A stretch of 64,000 nt of DNA from Hemerocallis citrina (GCA_017893485.1 CM030358.1:256740477-256804476); one strand, 5' to 3'. Numbered from the stretch's first letter, positions 30,901 to 43,960 are shown. The notes: generated by a model from the letters alone, not told the origin. Numbers and translations are program-made.

Positions 30901-32688
30901 TACAATTTCAAAATTGTTTACAAACCAGGGAAGATTAATTCAGCTGCAGATGGGCTTTCCAGATCTTAGAGTGAAGATAGTCCTGCTTTGATGACAGCAA
31001 TCTCAGTTCTACATCATCAGATCTATTCCAAAATTAGGGAAGAAGCTACCAAGGATCTTGAATTGGCTAAACTCATTGACCAAGTAGAACAAAATCCTAC
31101 ATCTCAACCTCAATTGACCCTCAGAGATGGGTTGCTATTCAGCAAAGGTAGACTATGGGTTCCACAACAACTCAAAGGGTTGATTTTGAAAGAGTTGCAT
31201 TCATCACCTGTGGGAGGACATGCTGGTGTTGAAAAGACTTTGGCTAGAATCAAAGAGTCTTATATATGGACGGGAATGACCAAGGATATTCATAAGTTTG
31301 TACAAGAGTGCTCTATATGTCAACAGACTAAGTATAGTACTTCGAAGCCTGGGGGTTTACTTCAACCACTACCAATTCCACAACAAATTTGGTTTGACAT
31401 ATCTATGGATTTCATAATTGGATTGCCTTTATCACAAGGTAAGTCCGCCATTCTGGTAGTAGTAGATAGATTGTCCAAATATGCTCATTTCATAGCTTTA
31501 ATGCCTAACTTCACTGCATTAAAAGTGGCTGCCTTATTTGCAACCAACATTATCAAGTTACATGGCATCCCTAAATCGATAATATCTGATAGAGATCCTA
31601 TATTTTTGAGTCATTTTTGGAGTGAGTTGTTTAAAGCCCAGGGGACAATCTTGAAGCACAGTACAGCATACCATCCACAAACAGATGGGCAAACAGAAGT
31701 CGTAAACAGATGCATTGAACAATATCTGAGGGCATATTGCAGTGATCATCCACAACAATGGGCCAAATTTGTTGATTTGGCAGAGTATTGGTATAACACT
31801 TCTTTCCACTCATCGACAGGTTTCACACCATTTGAGATTGTATACGGTAGGAAACCTCCCTCTATAATAGATTACTTTCCAGGATTCATTAGAAACTGTG
31901 TTGTAGATGAAGAACTCCAAGGCAGATCAGATGTTTTGAACAAGCTGAAGGCAAACCTCTTACATGCCCAACTGAGAATGAAACATAGAGCTGACTTGCA
32001 CAGGGTGGAAAGGCATTTTGAAGTTGGTGATTGGGTTTTTGTGAAGCTACAAGCTTATAGACAGCAATCACTTCATCATAGACAATGGCAAAAGCTGGCT
32101 AAGAGGTATTATGGACCTTATAAGGTGGTAAATAAGATTGGGGCAGTTGCATATCAACTACAATTGCCACCTGAGTCCAAAATTCATCCAGTTTTTCATG
32201 TGTCATTATTGAAAAAATGCTTGGGTGAGCAGGCTACAGTGGTACCTTCAAAGCTTCCTCCAAATGCTAAAGGAGATAAAATTTATTTCCAACCATCTGC
32301 AGTGCTAAGCAAAAGAGTGGTGAAGATTGGTAACACCTTGCAAAACCAAGTTTTGGTGCGATGGGAAGGATTATCAGATGAAGATAACAGTTGGGAAAAT
32401 GTATCATCCATTATAAAGGCCTTTCCGCAGCTCAAATTAAACCTTGAGGACAAGGTTTTGTTCGAAGAGGGGGGTATTGATACAAGTGCTGGAGCTAAGT
32501 CGACTGGTGATACAAGTGCTGGTGCTAAGTCGATTGGTGCTGAGCCCACACCTGATGCTGGTACTGAGTCTGCACTTGATGAGAATGTGAGTACTGGAGT
32601 GAGGAGGAGCTCCAGAAGGAGGACAACACCTGATCGGTTGAGGTACTATGGCCTACATGGTGCACAGGTACACAATCAGGTAATCTAA
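27976..32688 (+). pseudogene. Chromovirus gag-pol polyprotein, left copy
   Basis: 1,571 codons in one phase. Gag has an early coiled coil and the PRLDFPRFEGNNPMEWLFKA domain. The zinc knuckle reads GLYFNCDEKYVPGHKC: its first Cys is Tyr here but Cys in the right copy. Then protease (IMIDNGSNNNFMQ), RT (DYRALNSITIRDQFPIP, FFDDILVY), RNase H (IETDASGKGIGAVLQQ), integrase (HH-CC: GGHAGVEKT ... CSICQQTK; core SMDFIIGLP, SDRDPIF, TDGQTEVVNR) and a chromodomain (LVRWEGLSDEDNSWEN). Stops: TGA 28159 (private), TAG 28528 and TAG 30967 (shared with the right copy). Confidence 0.92.
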
Positions 32689-32794
32689 GGGAGGTCTTGG
32701 CGGGAAAAGGCAATGCAGGTGTGAAAAGAATCTACAGCTGGGTATAAATAGAGTATAAGGTGTGTGTGAGCTGGGTATGAAAATTGTAACAAAC
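32478..32794 (+). repeat. Partial 3' LTR of the left chromovirus
   Basis: Begins tgatacaag after the purine tract gaagaggggggtat and overlaps the end of the polyprotein (stop at 32686-32688). It is broken off by the gap after 317 of 521 bases. Confidence 0.92.
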
Positions 32795-33294
32795 NNNNNN
32801 NNNNNNNNNNNNNNNNNNNNNNNNNNNNNNNNNNNNNNNNNNNNNNNNNNNNNNNNNNNNNNNNNNNNNNNNNNNNNNNNNNNNNNNNNNNNNNNNNNNN
32901 NNNNNNNNNNNNNNNNNNNNNNNNNNNNNNNNNNNNNNNNNNNNNNNNNNNNNNNNNNNNNNNNNNNNNNNNNNNNNNNNNNNNNNNNNNNNNNNNNNNN
33001 NNNNNNNNNNNNNNNNNNNNNNNNNNNNNNNNNNNNNNNNNNNNNNNNNNNNNNNNNNNNNNNNNNNNNNNNNNNNNNNNNNNNNNNNNNNNNNNNNNNN
33101 NNNNNNNNNNNNNNNNNNNNNNNNNNNNNNNNNNNNNNNNNNNNNNNNNNNNNNNNNNNNNNNNNNNNNNNNNNNNNNNNNNNNNNNNNNNNNNNNNNNN
33201 NNNNNNNNNNNNNNNNNNNNNNNNNNNNNNNNNNNNNNNNNNNNNNNNNNNNNNNNNNNNNNNNNNNNNNNNNNNNNNNNNNNNNNNNNNNNNN
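32795..33294. other. Assembly gap of 500 N at the mirror centre
   Basis: Exactly 500 unknown bases, a typical scaffolding placeholder. The base before and the base after are mirror partners: both flanks end in the same chromovirus 3' LTR sequence, about 317 bases into a 521-base LTR. The join is therefore a scaffold join and not sequenced DNA. Confidence 0.98.
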
Positions 33295-33400
33295 GTTTGT
33301 TACAATTTTCATACCCAGCTCACACACACCGTATACTCTATTTATACCCAGCTGTAGATTCTTTTCACACCTGCATTGCCTTTTCCCGCCAAGACCTCCC

Positions 33401-36400
33401 TTAGATTACCTGATTGTGTACCTGTGCACCATGTAGGCCATAGTACCTCAACCGATCAGGTGTTGTCCTCCTTCTGGAGCTCCTCCTCACTCCAGTACTC
33501 ACATTCTCATCAAGTGCAGACTCAGTACCAGCATCAGGTGTGGGCTCAGCACCAGTCGACTTAGCACCAGCACTTGTATCACCAGTCGACTTAGCTCCAG
33601 CACTTGTATCAATACCCCCCTCTTCGAACAAAACCTTGTCCTCAAGGTTTAATTTAAGCTGCGGAAAGGCCTTTATAATGGATGATACATCTTCCCAACT
33701 ATTATCTTCATCTGATAATCCTTCCCATCGCACCAAAACTTGGTTTTGCAAGGTGTTACCAATCTTCACCACTCTTTTGCTTAGCACTGCAGATGGTTGG
33801 AAATAAATTTTATCTCCTTTAGCATTTGGAGGAAGCTTTGAAGGTACCACTGTAGCCTGCTCACCCAAGCATTTTTTCAATAATGACACATGAAAAACTG
33901 GATGAATTTTGGACTCAAGTGGCAATTGTAGTTGATATGCAACTGCCCCAATCTTCTTTACCACCTTATAAGGTCCATAATACCTCTTAGCCAGCTTTTG
34001 CCATTGTCTATGATGAAGTGATTGTTGTCTATAAGCTTGTAGCTTCACAAAAACCCAATCACCAACTTCAAAATGCCTTTCCACCCTGTGCAAGTCAGCT
34101 CTATGTTTCATTCTCAGTTGGGCCTGTAAGAGGTTTGCCTTCAGCTTGTTCAAAACATCTGATCTGCCTTGGAGTTCTTCATCTACAACACAGTTTCTAA
34201 TGAATCCTGGAAAGTAATCTATTATAGAGGGAGGTTTCCTGCCGTATACAATCTCAAATGGTGTGAAACCTGTCGATGAGTGGAAAGAAGTGTTATACCA
34301 ATACTCTGCCAAATCAACAAATTTGGCCCATTGTTGTGGATGATCACTGCAATATGCCCTCAGATATTATTCAATGCATCTGTTTACGACTTCTGTTTGC
34401 CCATCTGTTTGTGGATGGTATACTGTACTGTGCTTCAAGATTGTCCCCTGGGCTTTAAACAACTCACTCCAAAAATGACTCAAAAATATAGGATCTCTAT
34501 CAGATATTATCGATTTAGGGATGCCATGTAACTTGATAATGTTGGTTGCAAATAAGGCAGCCACTTTTGATGCAGTGAAGTTAGGCATTAAAGCTATGAA
34601 ATGAGCATATTTGGACAATCTATCTACTACTACCAGAATGGCGGACTTACCTTGTGATAAAGGCAATCCAATTATGAAATCCATAGATATGTCAAACCAA
34701 ATTTGTTGTGGAATTGGTAGTGGTTGAATTAAACCCCCAGGCTTCGAAGTACTATACTTAGTTTGTTGACATATAGAGCACTCTTGTACAAACTTATGAA
34801 TATCCTTGGTCATTCCCGTCCATATATAAGACTCTTTGATTCTAGCCAAAGTCTTTTCAACACCAGCATGTCCTCCCACAGGTGATGAATGCAACTCTTT
34901 CAAAATCAACCCTTTGAGTTGTTGTGGAACCCATAGTCTACCTTTGCTGAATAGCAACCCATCTCTGAAGGTCAATTGAGGTTGAGATGTAGGATTTTGT
35001 TCTACTTGGTCAATGAGTTTAGCCAATTCAAGATCCTTGGTAGCTTCTTCCCTAATTTTGGAATAGATCTGATGATGTAGAACTGAGATTGCTGTCATCA
35101 AAGCAGGACTATCTTCACTCTAAGATCTGGAAAGCCCATCTGCAGCTGAATTAATCTTCCCTGGTTTGTAAACAATTTTGAAATTGTAACCTGCTAACTT
35201 ATAAACCCACTTTTGTTGTTCAGGGGTCTGGATCGTTTGAGTGACCATATGGTGTAGGCTCTGATGATCTGTGCATATAGTAAATTCTCTTCCCAATAAG
35301 TATTGCCTCCACTTCTTGATTGACTCAGTAATTGCGAACATTTCTCTTGCATAAGTAGATGCTGATTGCATTCTTGGAGACATCATTCTACTAAAGAATG
35401 CTATTGGATGATCACCTTGTTGCAACACAGCCCCAATTCTCTTCCCCGATGCATCAGTCTCTATAGTGAATGGCTTCGAAAAATCTGGTAATGCTAACAC
35501 AGGTGTACTTTGAAGAGCTTCTTTAAGTTGAGAAAAAGCAAAATCAGCTTCTGTGCTCCATTTGAATGAATCTTTCTTCAACAAGTTTGTAAGTGCTGCA
35601 GCTTTGGACGCATACCCTTTCACAAATCTTCTATAATAGCCTGCTAACCCCAAGAATCCCCTCAATTGCTTCAATGTCTTTGGGGTTGGCCAATCTTTAA
35701 TAGCTTCCACCTTAGATGGACAAGCTTGAACACCATCTGCCGAAATCACATGCCCCAGATACTCGAGAGATTTCTTACCAAATTCACATTTACTCTTCTT
35801 AACAAAGAATTGGTTTTGTACTAAAACTCTCAATACCACAGCTAGATGCTGCAGGTGTGTTGTCCAATCTGCACTATAAACCAAAATGTCATCAAAAAAC
35901 ACAAGAACAAATTTTCGCAGATATGGTTTAAACATGAAATTCATTGTTGCTTGAAATGTTGAAGGAGCATTAGTTAGGCCAAATGGCATGACTAGAAATT
36001 CGTAATGGCCTTCATGGGTTCTAAAGGCTGTCTTCTCTACATCTTCCGCTCGAACTCTGATTTGATGGTAGCCAGCTCTGAGATCTAGCTTGGTAAAAAA
36101 TTTTGCACCTTGTAGCTCATCAAAAAGTTCTTCTGCTGTTGGGATAGGGAATTGATCCCTTATTGTGATTGAGTTGAGAGCTCTATAGTCGACACAAAAT
36201 CTCCAAGTCCCATCTTTCTTCTTGACTAGCAAAACTGGATATGAAAATGGGCTTCTACTATGTCTAATTATCCCTTCTTGTAACATCTTTTGAACTTGTC
36301 TTTCTATTTCATTTTTCTGAAAATGGGGATACTTGTATGGTCTGACATTGGTCGGACCCATACCTGGTATCAAATGCAAAGAGTGATCAAACTCTCTTGT

Positions 36401-38112
36401 AGGAGGTAACCCACTAACTTCATGAAATAGAGAGTCATGTTGCTGTATCAGTTTTGCAATATCTGGATGAATCTGCTGGTCATGGTCTTCATCTTGTAAT
36501 ACTAAGTGGAAGAATTCACCTATTGCATTTGTAGTAATCTCCCTCCGCAATGAATTGAGTTCTATTTGTGATGGAGCTGGAGCTTCTCCACCTTGGATTA
36601 AAACTTTTTTATCACCGAATATAAACTCCATGGTCATTGCATCATAGTCATGAACAACTCTTCCCAATAGCCTCAACCATTGAATACCCAACACTACATC
36701 TGAGCCGTGTATAGGTAAAATATAGAAATCAATCAAGAAAGAGTGACCTTGAATCTCCACAGGTACACCCAAACACTTCCTTTCACATTGCAGTGTTTCA
36801 CCATTGCCTACAATCACTGTGAACTAAGGTGTTGGATGGATTGGCCAATTCAAAAATTTAGCTAATCTTTCCTGCATAAAATTGTTATTACTGCCATTAT
36901 CAATCATAATTTGTATGGAATGATTCTTAATAGAACCTTGCACTCTCAGGGTTCTTAAGGATTTATTGCCTGAAAAAACATGAAAAGAGATCTCTGGGGT
37001 ATCATCACTAGCAACTTCATATAACATACCCTCAGCTTCTGTGTGCTGTAGCTCCGCAGGCACAGCTCCTTGTTCATCCCCTTCCTCCACTAACAGCATT
37101 AGGAATTTGCGTTGACACTTATGGCCAGGCACATACTTCTCATCACAGTTGAAACATAGCCCCTTCTCCTTTCTAGCTGCCCACTCCGCTGGAGGAATTC
37201 TCTTTATTGGAAATTTGGATTGGGAATTTGTGTTTGGTGTGTTTTTGGTATGATCTGGAGTTGGTAGTAGGGGGGTAGGTTACTAGGTGGTGGCTGCCAT
37301 GGTGGCCTTTGATATCCCCCACGACCACCTTGATATCTTGGTTCAACAATCTTATCTTCATGGAGTCTAGCTAAGCCAATTGCATCTGCTAATGTAGTTG
37401 GTTTATGTGCTAGTACTTCTCTACGGATATCAGGTTTTAACCCCGAAATGTAGTTGCTCAAAATGTGATTAGTGGATAGACCCTTGGTCTTGTTGATCAA
37501 CATATCGAATTGATCCTGATATGCTGCTAGTGTGGTGGTTTGAGTGAGTTTAAACAGTTAGCCTATATGATCTACAAATGGAGAAACCCCAAACCTGATA
37601 TCTAACTCCTTTACAAATACCTCCCAATTTATAAAATCACCATTTTCATATTTATATTGAAACCAAGCTAATGCTCTGCCATCGAGATGGAATGATACTA
37701 TATGCAGTTTCTGTTCTGTAGGGGTTTTATGAAATGCAAAATATTGGTTCGCTTTGAACAACCATTCCATAGGGTTATTGCCTTCAAATCTAGGAAAGTC
37801 TAGTCGAGGATTTTTGAAGTAGTTATCATGCTGTGATGAAGGGGAAGATGATCTTACAAAGTTTGGGTTACCTGATGAAACAGTACTCCTTAGCAGATGA
37901 TCCAACTTCTCCTCAATACTTTCAACTCGATTAAGCTTTTCCTCCATGATTGTAAATCGTTCCATGTTGCTTTCCATGGCTGCAAATCCTTGAAACATTT
38001 CTGAGAACAGCTTCTTTTGTGTATCAACATCATTTGCTAATGCTTGCAATTGCTCAGCTTGAATGCGAGTAGTCTCCCGTAGATCTTCTACTGATCGTCT
38101 CCCTTTCGCCAT
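33401..38112 (-). pseudogene. Chromovirus gag-pol polyprotein, right copy
   Basis: Same domain order as the left copy, one base shorter. Lesions private to this copy: a one-base deletion in a G run at 37270-37275 (six G against seven C in the left), TAG at 36824-36826 in the protease region and TAA at 34367-34369 in integrase. Shared with the left copy: stops at 37558-37560 and 35120-35122. The zinc-knuckle Cys lost in the left copy is kept here. Confidence 0.92.
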
Positions 38113-38144
38113 TGCTAGAGCTCAAGTCAGTGAAAGCACCAAAT

Positions 38145-38665
38145 TGATACCCCCAAATGAATGTTCAAATCTACTTCAAGGCAATCAACACTGGAGTATC
38201 TATTTCTCACAACTTCAATACTTGTATTCACTAATATTGATGAAAAGGAATCACAGCTCAAGAAAACAGATGATTACACAGGAGGGTCTAGAAGGAAGAA
38301 GAAGGTTGAAGAAGGAAAGTTTGTTAGAGGATTCAAGAAGAAGATAAAGTTTGTTACAATTTTCATACCCAGCTCACACACACCTTATACTCTATTTATA
38401 CCCAGCTGTAGATTCTTTTCACACCTGCATTGCCTTTTCCCGCCAAGACCTCCCTTAGATTACCTGATTGTGTACCTGTGCACCATGTAGGCCATAGTAC
38501 CTCAACCGATCAGGTGTTGTCCTCCTTCTGGAGCTCCTCCTCACTCCAGTACTCACATTCTCATCAAGTGCAGACTCAGTACCAGCATCAGGTGTGGGCT
38601 CAGCACCAGTCGACTTAGCACCAGCACTTGTATCACCAGTCGACTTAGCTCCAGCACTTGTATCA
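38145..38665 (-). repeat. 5' LTR of the right chromovirus
   Basis: 521 bp, TGATAC...GTATCA on the minus strand, mirror of 27423-27943. Confidence 0.93.
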
Positions 38666-40680
38666 GGAAGCCCTAATTTGGAGGGGTTATCTCTCCAAAT
38701 TCGTTCAGAAATATAACAACACCGAAAACCGTCTGCCCTGGGGGGCCAATAAGCATCAATAGAGGTCGTCCGAATCACAAGACTTTGAACACGTGGTCAT
38801 TCTCCATGCTATTCATGGAGGTCCCATGGGGGGAGATTCCAACTCCTCCCAAAAAGTCTTCGTGAGGAAAGTTAATTCAGCACACAACGCTCCACCAGCA
38901 AAGAGTTTGGGCCTCTCTGTACATTCTCAGATAAAGATCTCAAGAGCGTCAAAATGCCTCATTGCGATGCATTGGTTATCAATTTGTGCATGAAAAAATC
39001 ATGAGGTGTGACGTATCCTCGTAGATAACGACAGCTCCGTAAACATCCTCTTCATGGCCACATTCAATGCTCTAAAGCTCTCACGAGATCGACTCAAGCC
39101 AGATGGTTATACACTTCACGCTTCTCAGGCGCACTTGTCCAAATCGAAGGAATCATCACACTCGACATGACGACAGGAAAAGCCCCACCAACTCGAACGG
39201 AAGCATTAGACTTCATGGTAGTCGACATCAAACCTGCATATAATGCAATATTTGACTGCCCAGGCCTAGCAGCTTTTCATGCAGTTGCCTCCACCTTTCA
39301 TATAAAAATAAAGTTCCCAACAACAGCAAGTGTTTGCCAAGTTGTGGAAAGCCAACAGGCAGCACGATCATGCTACACTGCTATCATGGGGGGCTCAGTT
39401 CTCCCCTTAATACCACAGAGTTACTGCCAGAAATCAATCACAGTAACACTGAGTCTGCAGACGAGTTCGGAGCTACTGCACTAAACAATCCGATCAAGAA
39501 ATTCCAAATCTGTCCAATCATCTCTTCCCAGGTCCAAATGTGCCCTCGTCATAACACAATAATAAACCTAAATCCCCCATCCGAAGCCACTCCACTAAGT
39601 CAACAGAAAGAAACAGTCCTACCTAAGCTCATCAGCGTACTAGAAGGTCTCCCCTTCTCTCCACAAATCAAGGGGATGCTCACTTCAAAACAAACGAATC
39701 CAAGCAAGGTCTACCAAGTTGTTCACCTATCGGCTCACCAACTTGAAGACCCAGGGGGCAAGGATATAACAGCAGGAACTTGGAATGGAAAACATCTCTT
39801 GAAGCATAACGAGGGCGCCAAATGTCCTCTCTTAGTAGTAGTAGAAGTTTCTTATTTTGTAATAAAGGCCAGCCATTAGAGCAGTCATTTTATTTTTTAT
39901 TTCAATAAAGACTGCTTTCACTACCAGTCAATGCATGTAATAAAGATCAGTCATTAGAGCAGCCCCTTAGTTTATTTCTCGATAAAATTAGCTAGTTTAT
40001 TTCTAAACATTTTGTTCAATTTCATTAAAGAAAACAACTCGTTAAACATCTAACTTACACCTAAAAAAATAATAAAAACTCGTTAAAAGCTCCCTATAAG
40101 ACAGATTCGGAGTCCATACTCACAGCTCGAAGTTACTCTAGCAATTTGCAATAAAGCAATTTCAGTGTTCGCTTCGTCATTCGATCTGCTCCTGCAATCC
40201 GTTAGCGCCTCGACAATAGGTTCGGAATCCATACCCATGGTTGGAAGTTACTCTAGCAATTTGCAACAAAGCAAGTTTAGGGACCGCTTCGCCATTCGAT
40301 CAACTCCTGCAACCTGTTAGTTAATACTTAAACTAACAAATTTAGAATCTATTCCCATGGCTCAAAGTTACTCAAGCAATTTACACTGAAGCAAATTCTA
40401 AGTTCATTCCGCCATTCAATCTGTTCCTGAAACTAGTTAAAATTCCTTAAAGACATATTAGAGGTCCAAAATCGTGAAATGTAGTTACTCCAGTAAAACT
40501 TGCAAAAGCAACACTTAGAGTTCAACTCGCTACTCGATGTGACTCTCACAATTTGTTGGAGGACCCATACAGCAAGTTCGAAAAATAACTCTCCCTCAAA
40601 GTTGCTCCTACAACTAGCTGAGTACAATGCAGATAAGTTCTAAACTCCGTCGCAAATTGTCGACAGTTCGTTAGCTATAC
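38666..40680 (+). mobile_element. Deleted Tat remnant with 3' repeats (right copy)
   Basis: Plus-strand copy of the remnant: gag end (38793-38993, HAIHGGPMGG), protease region (39167-39484, TEALDFMVVDIKPAYNAI), further decayed sequence, then ~118-bp repeats at about 40100-40640 with starts near 40104, 40220, 40340, 40458 and 40570. No RT or integrase. The chromovirus is inserted upstream of the gag end. Confidence 0.75.
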
Positions 40681-41131
40681 ACAACAGACTTGAGGCTCTG
40701 TTATTTAGCTACAAAGAACCTTGTCGACGGCCCATCAATCTCAACTATAAGGATCAAGCATATGTAGACATTTCATCATAAATCACAGAACTATCACAAA
40801 TCCATATGTTCATATCCAGTACTACTACAGATATTTACAAGTACAAAATTATGAGCCATACTACATGCGACCTACAAAATGGTCCTTTCGGCTCAGTAGG
40901 CAAGGAACGTTATTCCTAAGATACACAAGCCTCCTTGTGGGTTTCCTGACGGGCATCACTCTTCCATGACCTCTGGCATCTTTGGTAGAGAACACCGACC
41001 CCATGGATTGAGTTTACGAGCCAGCATCTGATGCGCGCAATTCTTTGCGGACTGAAGTTAAACTCGACAAGGCAGACACCCCACTCTGAGCATCACCAGG
41101 ATGATGAGGGGGCACCTGCGCCAACAAGACC

Positions 41132-41172
41132 TGTAACACCCCGTAGTTTTCAAAAATATAAATATAATATAA

Positions 41173-41221
<49 letters not shown>

Positions 41222-41363
41222 TTTGAAAGAGTACAAAGTTGGCAGGTTGGTAAAAATACTTTGAAAAGGATGAAATGTGTATAAGTGGGCAGTTGTACTA
41301 CATAGTATCTAATTTGTCTTTTAAATTGTATAAACTGTCTGAGCTAGGGGCAGGGGCGTTACA
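41132..41363. mobile_element. Solo-LTR-like element, 232 bp (right copy)
   Basis: TGTAACACCCCG...GGGGCGTTACA with TSD agacc (41127-41131 and 41364-41368). Mirror of 24720-24953, with a slightly different (TA)n length. Confidence 0.8.
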
Positions 41364-42776
41364 AGACCGCTCCCCGAACGATCGACCAGGTTCCACCATC
41401 CGTTGTGCTCCCTTTCACATTAGCCATGATTCCCTTCTTCACAACAACTGTTGCTCCCCTTTTCACACCAAGAACGTGCGAAGTGTTAGCTGTCACTTTC
41501 AAACACTAATAACCCACTTAACCCTAATTAATTAGTTAAGTGTGTTTAACTCATCTTAATTATTTATTAAATGACTTAATTAGTATACTAAGTATAATTA
41601 ATTAATTAAGTAACTTTGTAGATATCCTAAATCTGCGGACGAAACTTGAAGACTATCCCAGCAATTTTCATATTTTCGGAGTTTTATTAATTTTAAAAAA
41701 TTTTCTATTATAAGATGCATATAATAAAATATATCGGACGAAACTTAAAATTTCGTCATGTATAATATATATATTATTATATTCTCTTTCGTATATAGTA
41801 ATCTACTGTAGTAAAATATAGATAAATAACAAATGATTGCAGCTCCCTTGGAGCTAAAATATGCCTATTTGCATACTGGATTGAAGGAGCCATTCCACCA
41901 AAACAATCTATATAATAAAACACAAAGAAAGCTATCAAGTGGCTCTCCTTTAATCCCCTCAAAAATCAAAGGCTCAAATCTAACCTTACAAAACATATTT
42001 TTCCCCCAAAAGTTTCCCCCCAAAACTCAAATTCAAATCTTCCACCCAAAACAACTCCTGTATTTATTTAATTATTTTCTCTCTCTCCCTCCCTCACTCT
42101 TCTATTCAAAAAATTAAGAAGATAAACATTTTTAAAAAATAAAAATAAATAAAAACTAAAAAAATTTAAAATTTAAAAACTTTAAAAATAATTCAAAAAA
42201 ATCAAAAAAAAATTATATAATATGTTTTTGCTCTATGTTTGCTACTTCAATTAATTTGCTGGACCTCCACAACTATTTTATATGATCAAAAGAGGTGCAC
42301 CGTTTCGAAGACGTGCCATAGGCAAACCTAGTTTATTTATAGATTTGAAACTTGATAGCAATGAGAAATGGAGGGCCGAGATGCAGTGACTTGATAGTGA
42401 TGTGATTAGAGATTGGGTCCACGTGTCCATTCGTCACGTGCGCGCGCTCACGTCCCATATATTAACGCATTCTGTTCGCCCACGGCCCACTTGATCAAAA
42501 CTAATTTAAAATAAAAAATAAATAATTTGGGTGGACAAGCACGTGCAAATCACGCGGGCGCGGCACGGGCCTCGAGCCTGGCCGCATGTGCGCCCCTCAC
42601 CCAGTCATTATTTGCGTGCCGATCCCCGAACCCACGCTCCCACGTGAACCAAGCACGTGCGGACCCCACCCTTTTGCCTTGTTGTAAATTTTATTTAATT
42701 TTCATTGTGATTTAAAAATGTAAATTTGACTAAAGACATCTCTCCCTATATATTCCGTTTTTTTTTTTTTATTAAT
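41364..42776. other. Non-coding stretch, mirror of 23295-24719
   Basis: AT-rich, then the G-box-rich patch at about 42410-42665. It lacks the ~14 bp present near 23755 in the left arm. No gene. Confidence 0.45.
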
Positions 42777-42923
42777 AGTAGTTTACAAGTGTGATGCACG
42801 TCTTAATAAAAATTCAGCATAGTTTGGATTTAATCCAATACCTCATTTACAATAGTTTTACACGTGCATTATACGGATTGGTAGATGGAAAAATTACACT
42901 AAGGTCGTCTCCCATAGTAGAGA
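42777..42923 (-). mobile_element. Degenerate small Helitron (right copy)
   Basis: Mirror of 23140-23294 with a small deletion in the 5' end (TCTCTACTATGGGAG) and CTAT where the left copy ends in CTAG. Confidence 0.5.
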
Positions 42924-43374
42924 TTAGGCTCTTTTGACTATTTGTTATTTAATCTTTAACTTCTACAACCATTAACATTGAGAGAGATCATTTAAATCAA
43001 TTAAAACATATTGTATTTCATTATAAATTTGTGTTGATTGTCTATTGGTCCGCTAAATTAGCATTACTTGGTGTCTTCGAATGTATTATGGTCAACTGTT
43101 CAATTCCGGCATGGTTTATGCCTTAAACCTTCCCCTCTTCCTTTCAATATGCAATGCGATCTTTAAACATCAAATGTGCTAAAAGAAAAAACCAGAAAAG
43201 TTCGAAGGGGCTAACTGAAAATTCAAAACCGACTTATAATGTGAGAAAAGGTCCCCCTGATATTTATAAAATAATAATAATAATAACCAGATCCCCCTGC
43301 TCTTGGGGAGATTAACCTATACGTAGATGGTAAAGACATATTGCTTTGTGGTTAACTTTGGCAAGCAATCTGCT

Positions 43375-43633
43375 CGGTTCCAATCGAAATTTTTTACGAA
43401 CATGACCCACTCTCTGAAAGTATTTACCAAACTGCCCCACTTGCTATCTCAGTTAGGCGACCATGGTAAAAACAAGGTTGCTAACTTTGATAGCTAGTCC
43501 ATATTTGGCTTTTTTTTCTTCAGGTTTTCTCCAAGTTGTGAAAACAACAGACAGATAGACTCGCTATTGCAGTTAGCAACCCTATTTTTACTAAGGTCAC
43601 TAACTGAGATAGCAAGTGTCGATTGGGAATTCA
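43375..43633. repeat. Right-arm copy of the inverted repeat plus ~10 bp LRR remnant
   Basis: Mirror of 22431-22690: accaaactgccccacttgct and the GCTATCTCAGTTAG dyads. The match to the left arm ends at 43633 (gattgggaattca), directly against the hAT element. Confidence 0.8.
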
Positions 43634-43649
43634 TAGGGGTGGCAACTGG

Positions 43650-43960
43650 GCCGGGTCAACCGCCGACCCACCCGCGACCCGGCCCACGAACCCGGCCCGC
43701 TTAAGACTTTCACGGGTTCGGGTCGAACCCGGTGAACAGTACCGGGTCGACCCAGGTCGCAATATACGCGAATCGAATTCGTGAAACCCGGCCCACGAAC
43801 CCGTTAAAAAAACGAATTAAACCCGCTAACCCGCGGGTCGACCCGTGTGTGTCAACCCGCTCGACCCGTACGGGTCCAACGTTCAACCCGTGACGGGCCG
43901 ACCGTTCGACCCGCGGGTCGAACGGGTCGACACACGTGGGTTCGACCGTTGGGGCAGCAC
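43650..43960. promoter_or_regulatory. 5' subterminal repeat region of the hAT element
   Basis: A dense set of CGGGTC/GACCCG motifs, several palindromic (acccgcgggt, gacccgtacgggtc). This is the expected transposase-binding region. Confidence 0.6.

Larger units (their letters stand above)
1..32794. repeat. Left arm of a large mirror-image duplication
   Basis: Read on the opposite strand, this segment matches 33295-50817 apart from the block 3352-22430. Position 1 pairs with 50817, 2448 with 48365, 3351 with 47461, 22431 with 43633, 27423 with 38665 and 32794 with 33295. The match is already under way at position 1, so the arm probably starts outside the window. Differences are scattered substitutions (roughly one per hundred bases by eye), small indels such as about 14 bp near 23755, and the large 3352-22430 block. 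It may be one haplotype of a heterozygous locus or one half of a real inverted duplication. Confidence 0.95.
27423..32794 (+). mobile_element. Ty3/gypsy chromovirus, left copy, cut by the gap
   Basis: 5' LTR 27423-27943, gag-pol 27976-32688 in one phase, 3' LTR from 32478 to the gap. Flank 27418-27422 is cttcc; the other flank is in the gap, so no TSD can be checked. A chromodomain at the integrase end makes it a chromovirus; the inferred size of ~5.6 kb and short LTRs are Reina-like, but the clade is not settled. Three in-frame stops interrupt the polyprotein (28159 TGA, 28528 TAG, 30967 TAG). The last two are shared with the right copy. Confidence 0.92.
33295..38665 (-). mobile_element. Ty3/gypsy chromovirus, right copy, cut by the gap
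   Basis: Mirror copy of 27423-32794: partial 3' LTR 33295-33611, gag-pol 38112-33401, 5' LTR 38145-38665. The flank after the 5' LTR (ggaag at 38666-38670) is the complement of the left flank cttcc, so both copies are the same insertion and not two insertions. Confidence 0.93.

Noticed and set aside
31558..31813. Antisense frames within chromovirus integrase
   Set aside because: Shadows of the integrase core; they change between the two copies without constraint.
32653..33436. Two 224-codon frames crossing the N gap
   Set aside because: Most codons are N; the rest is LTR sequence read on the wrong strand.
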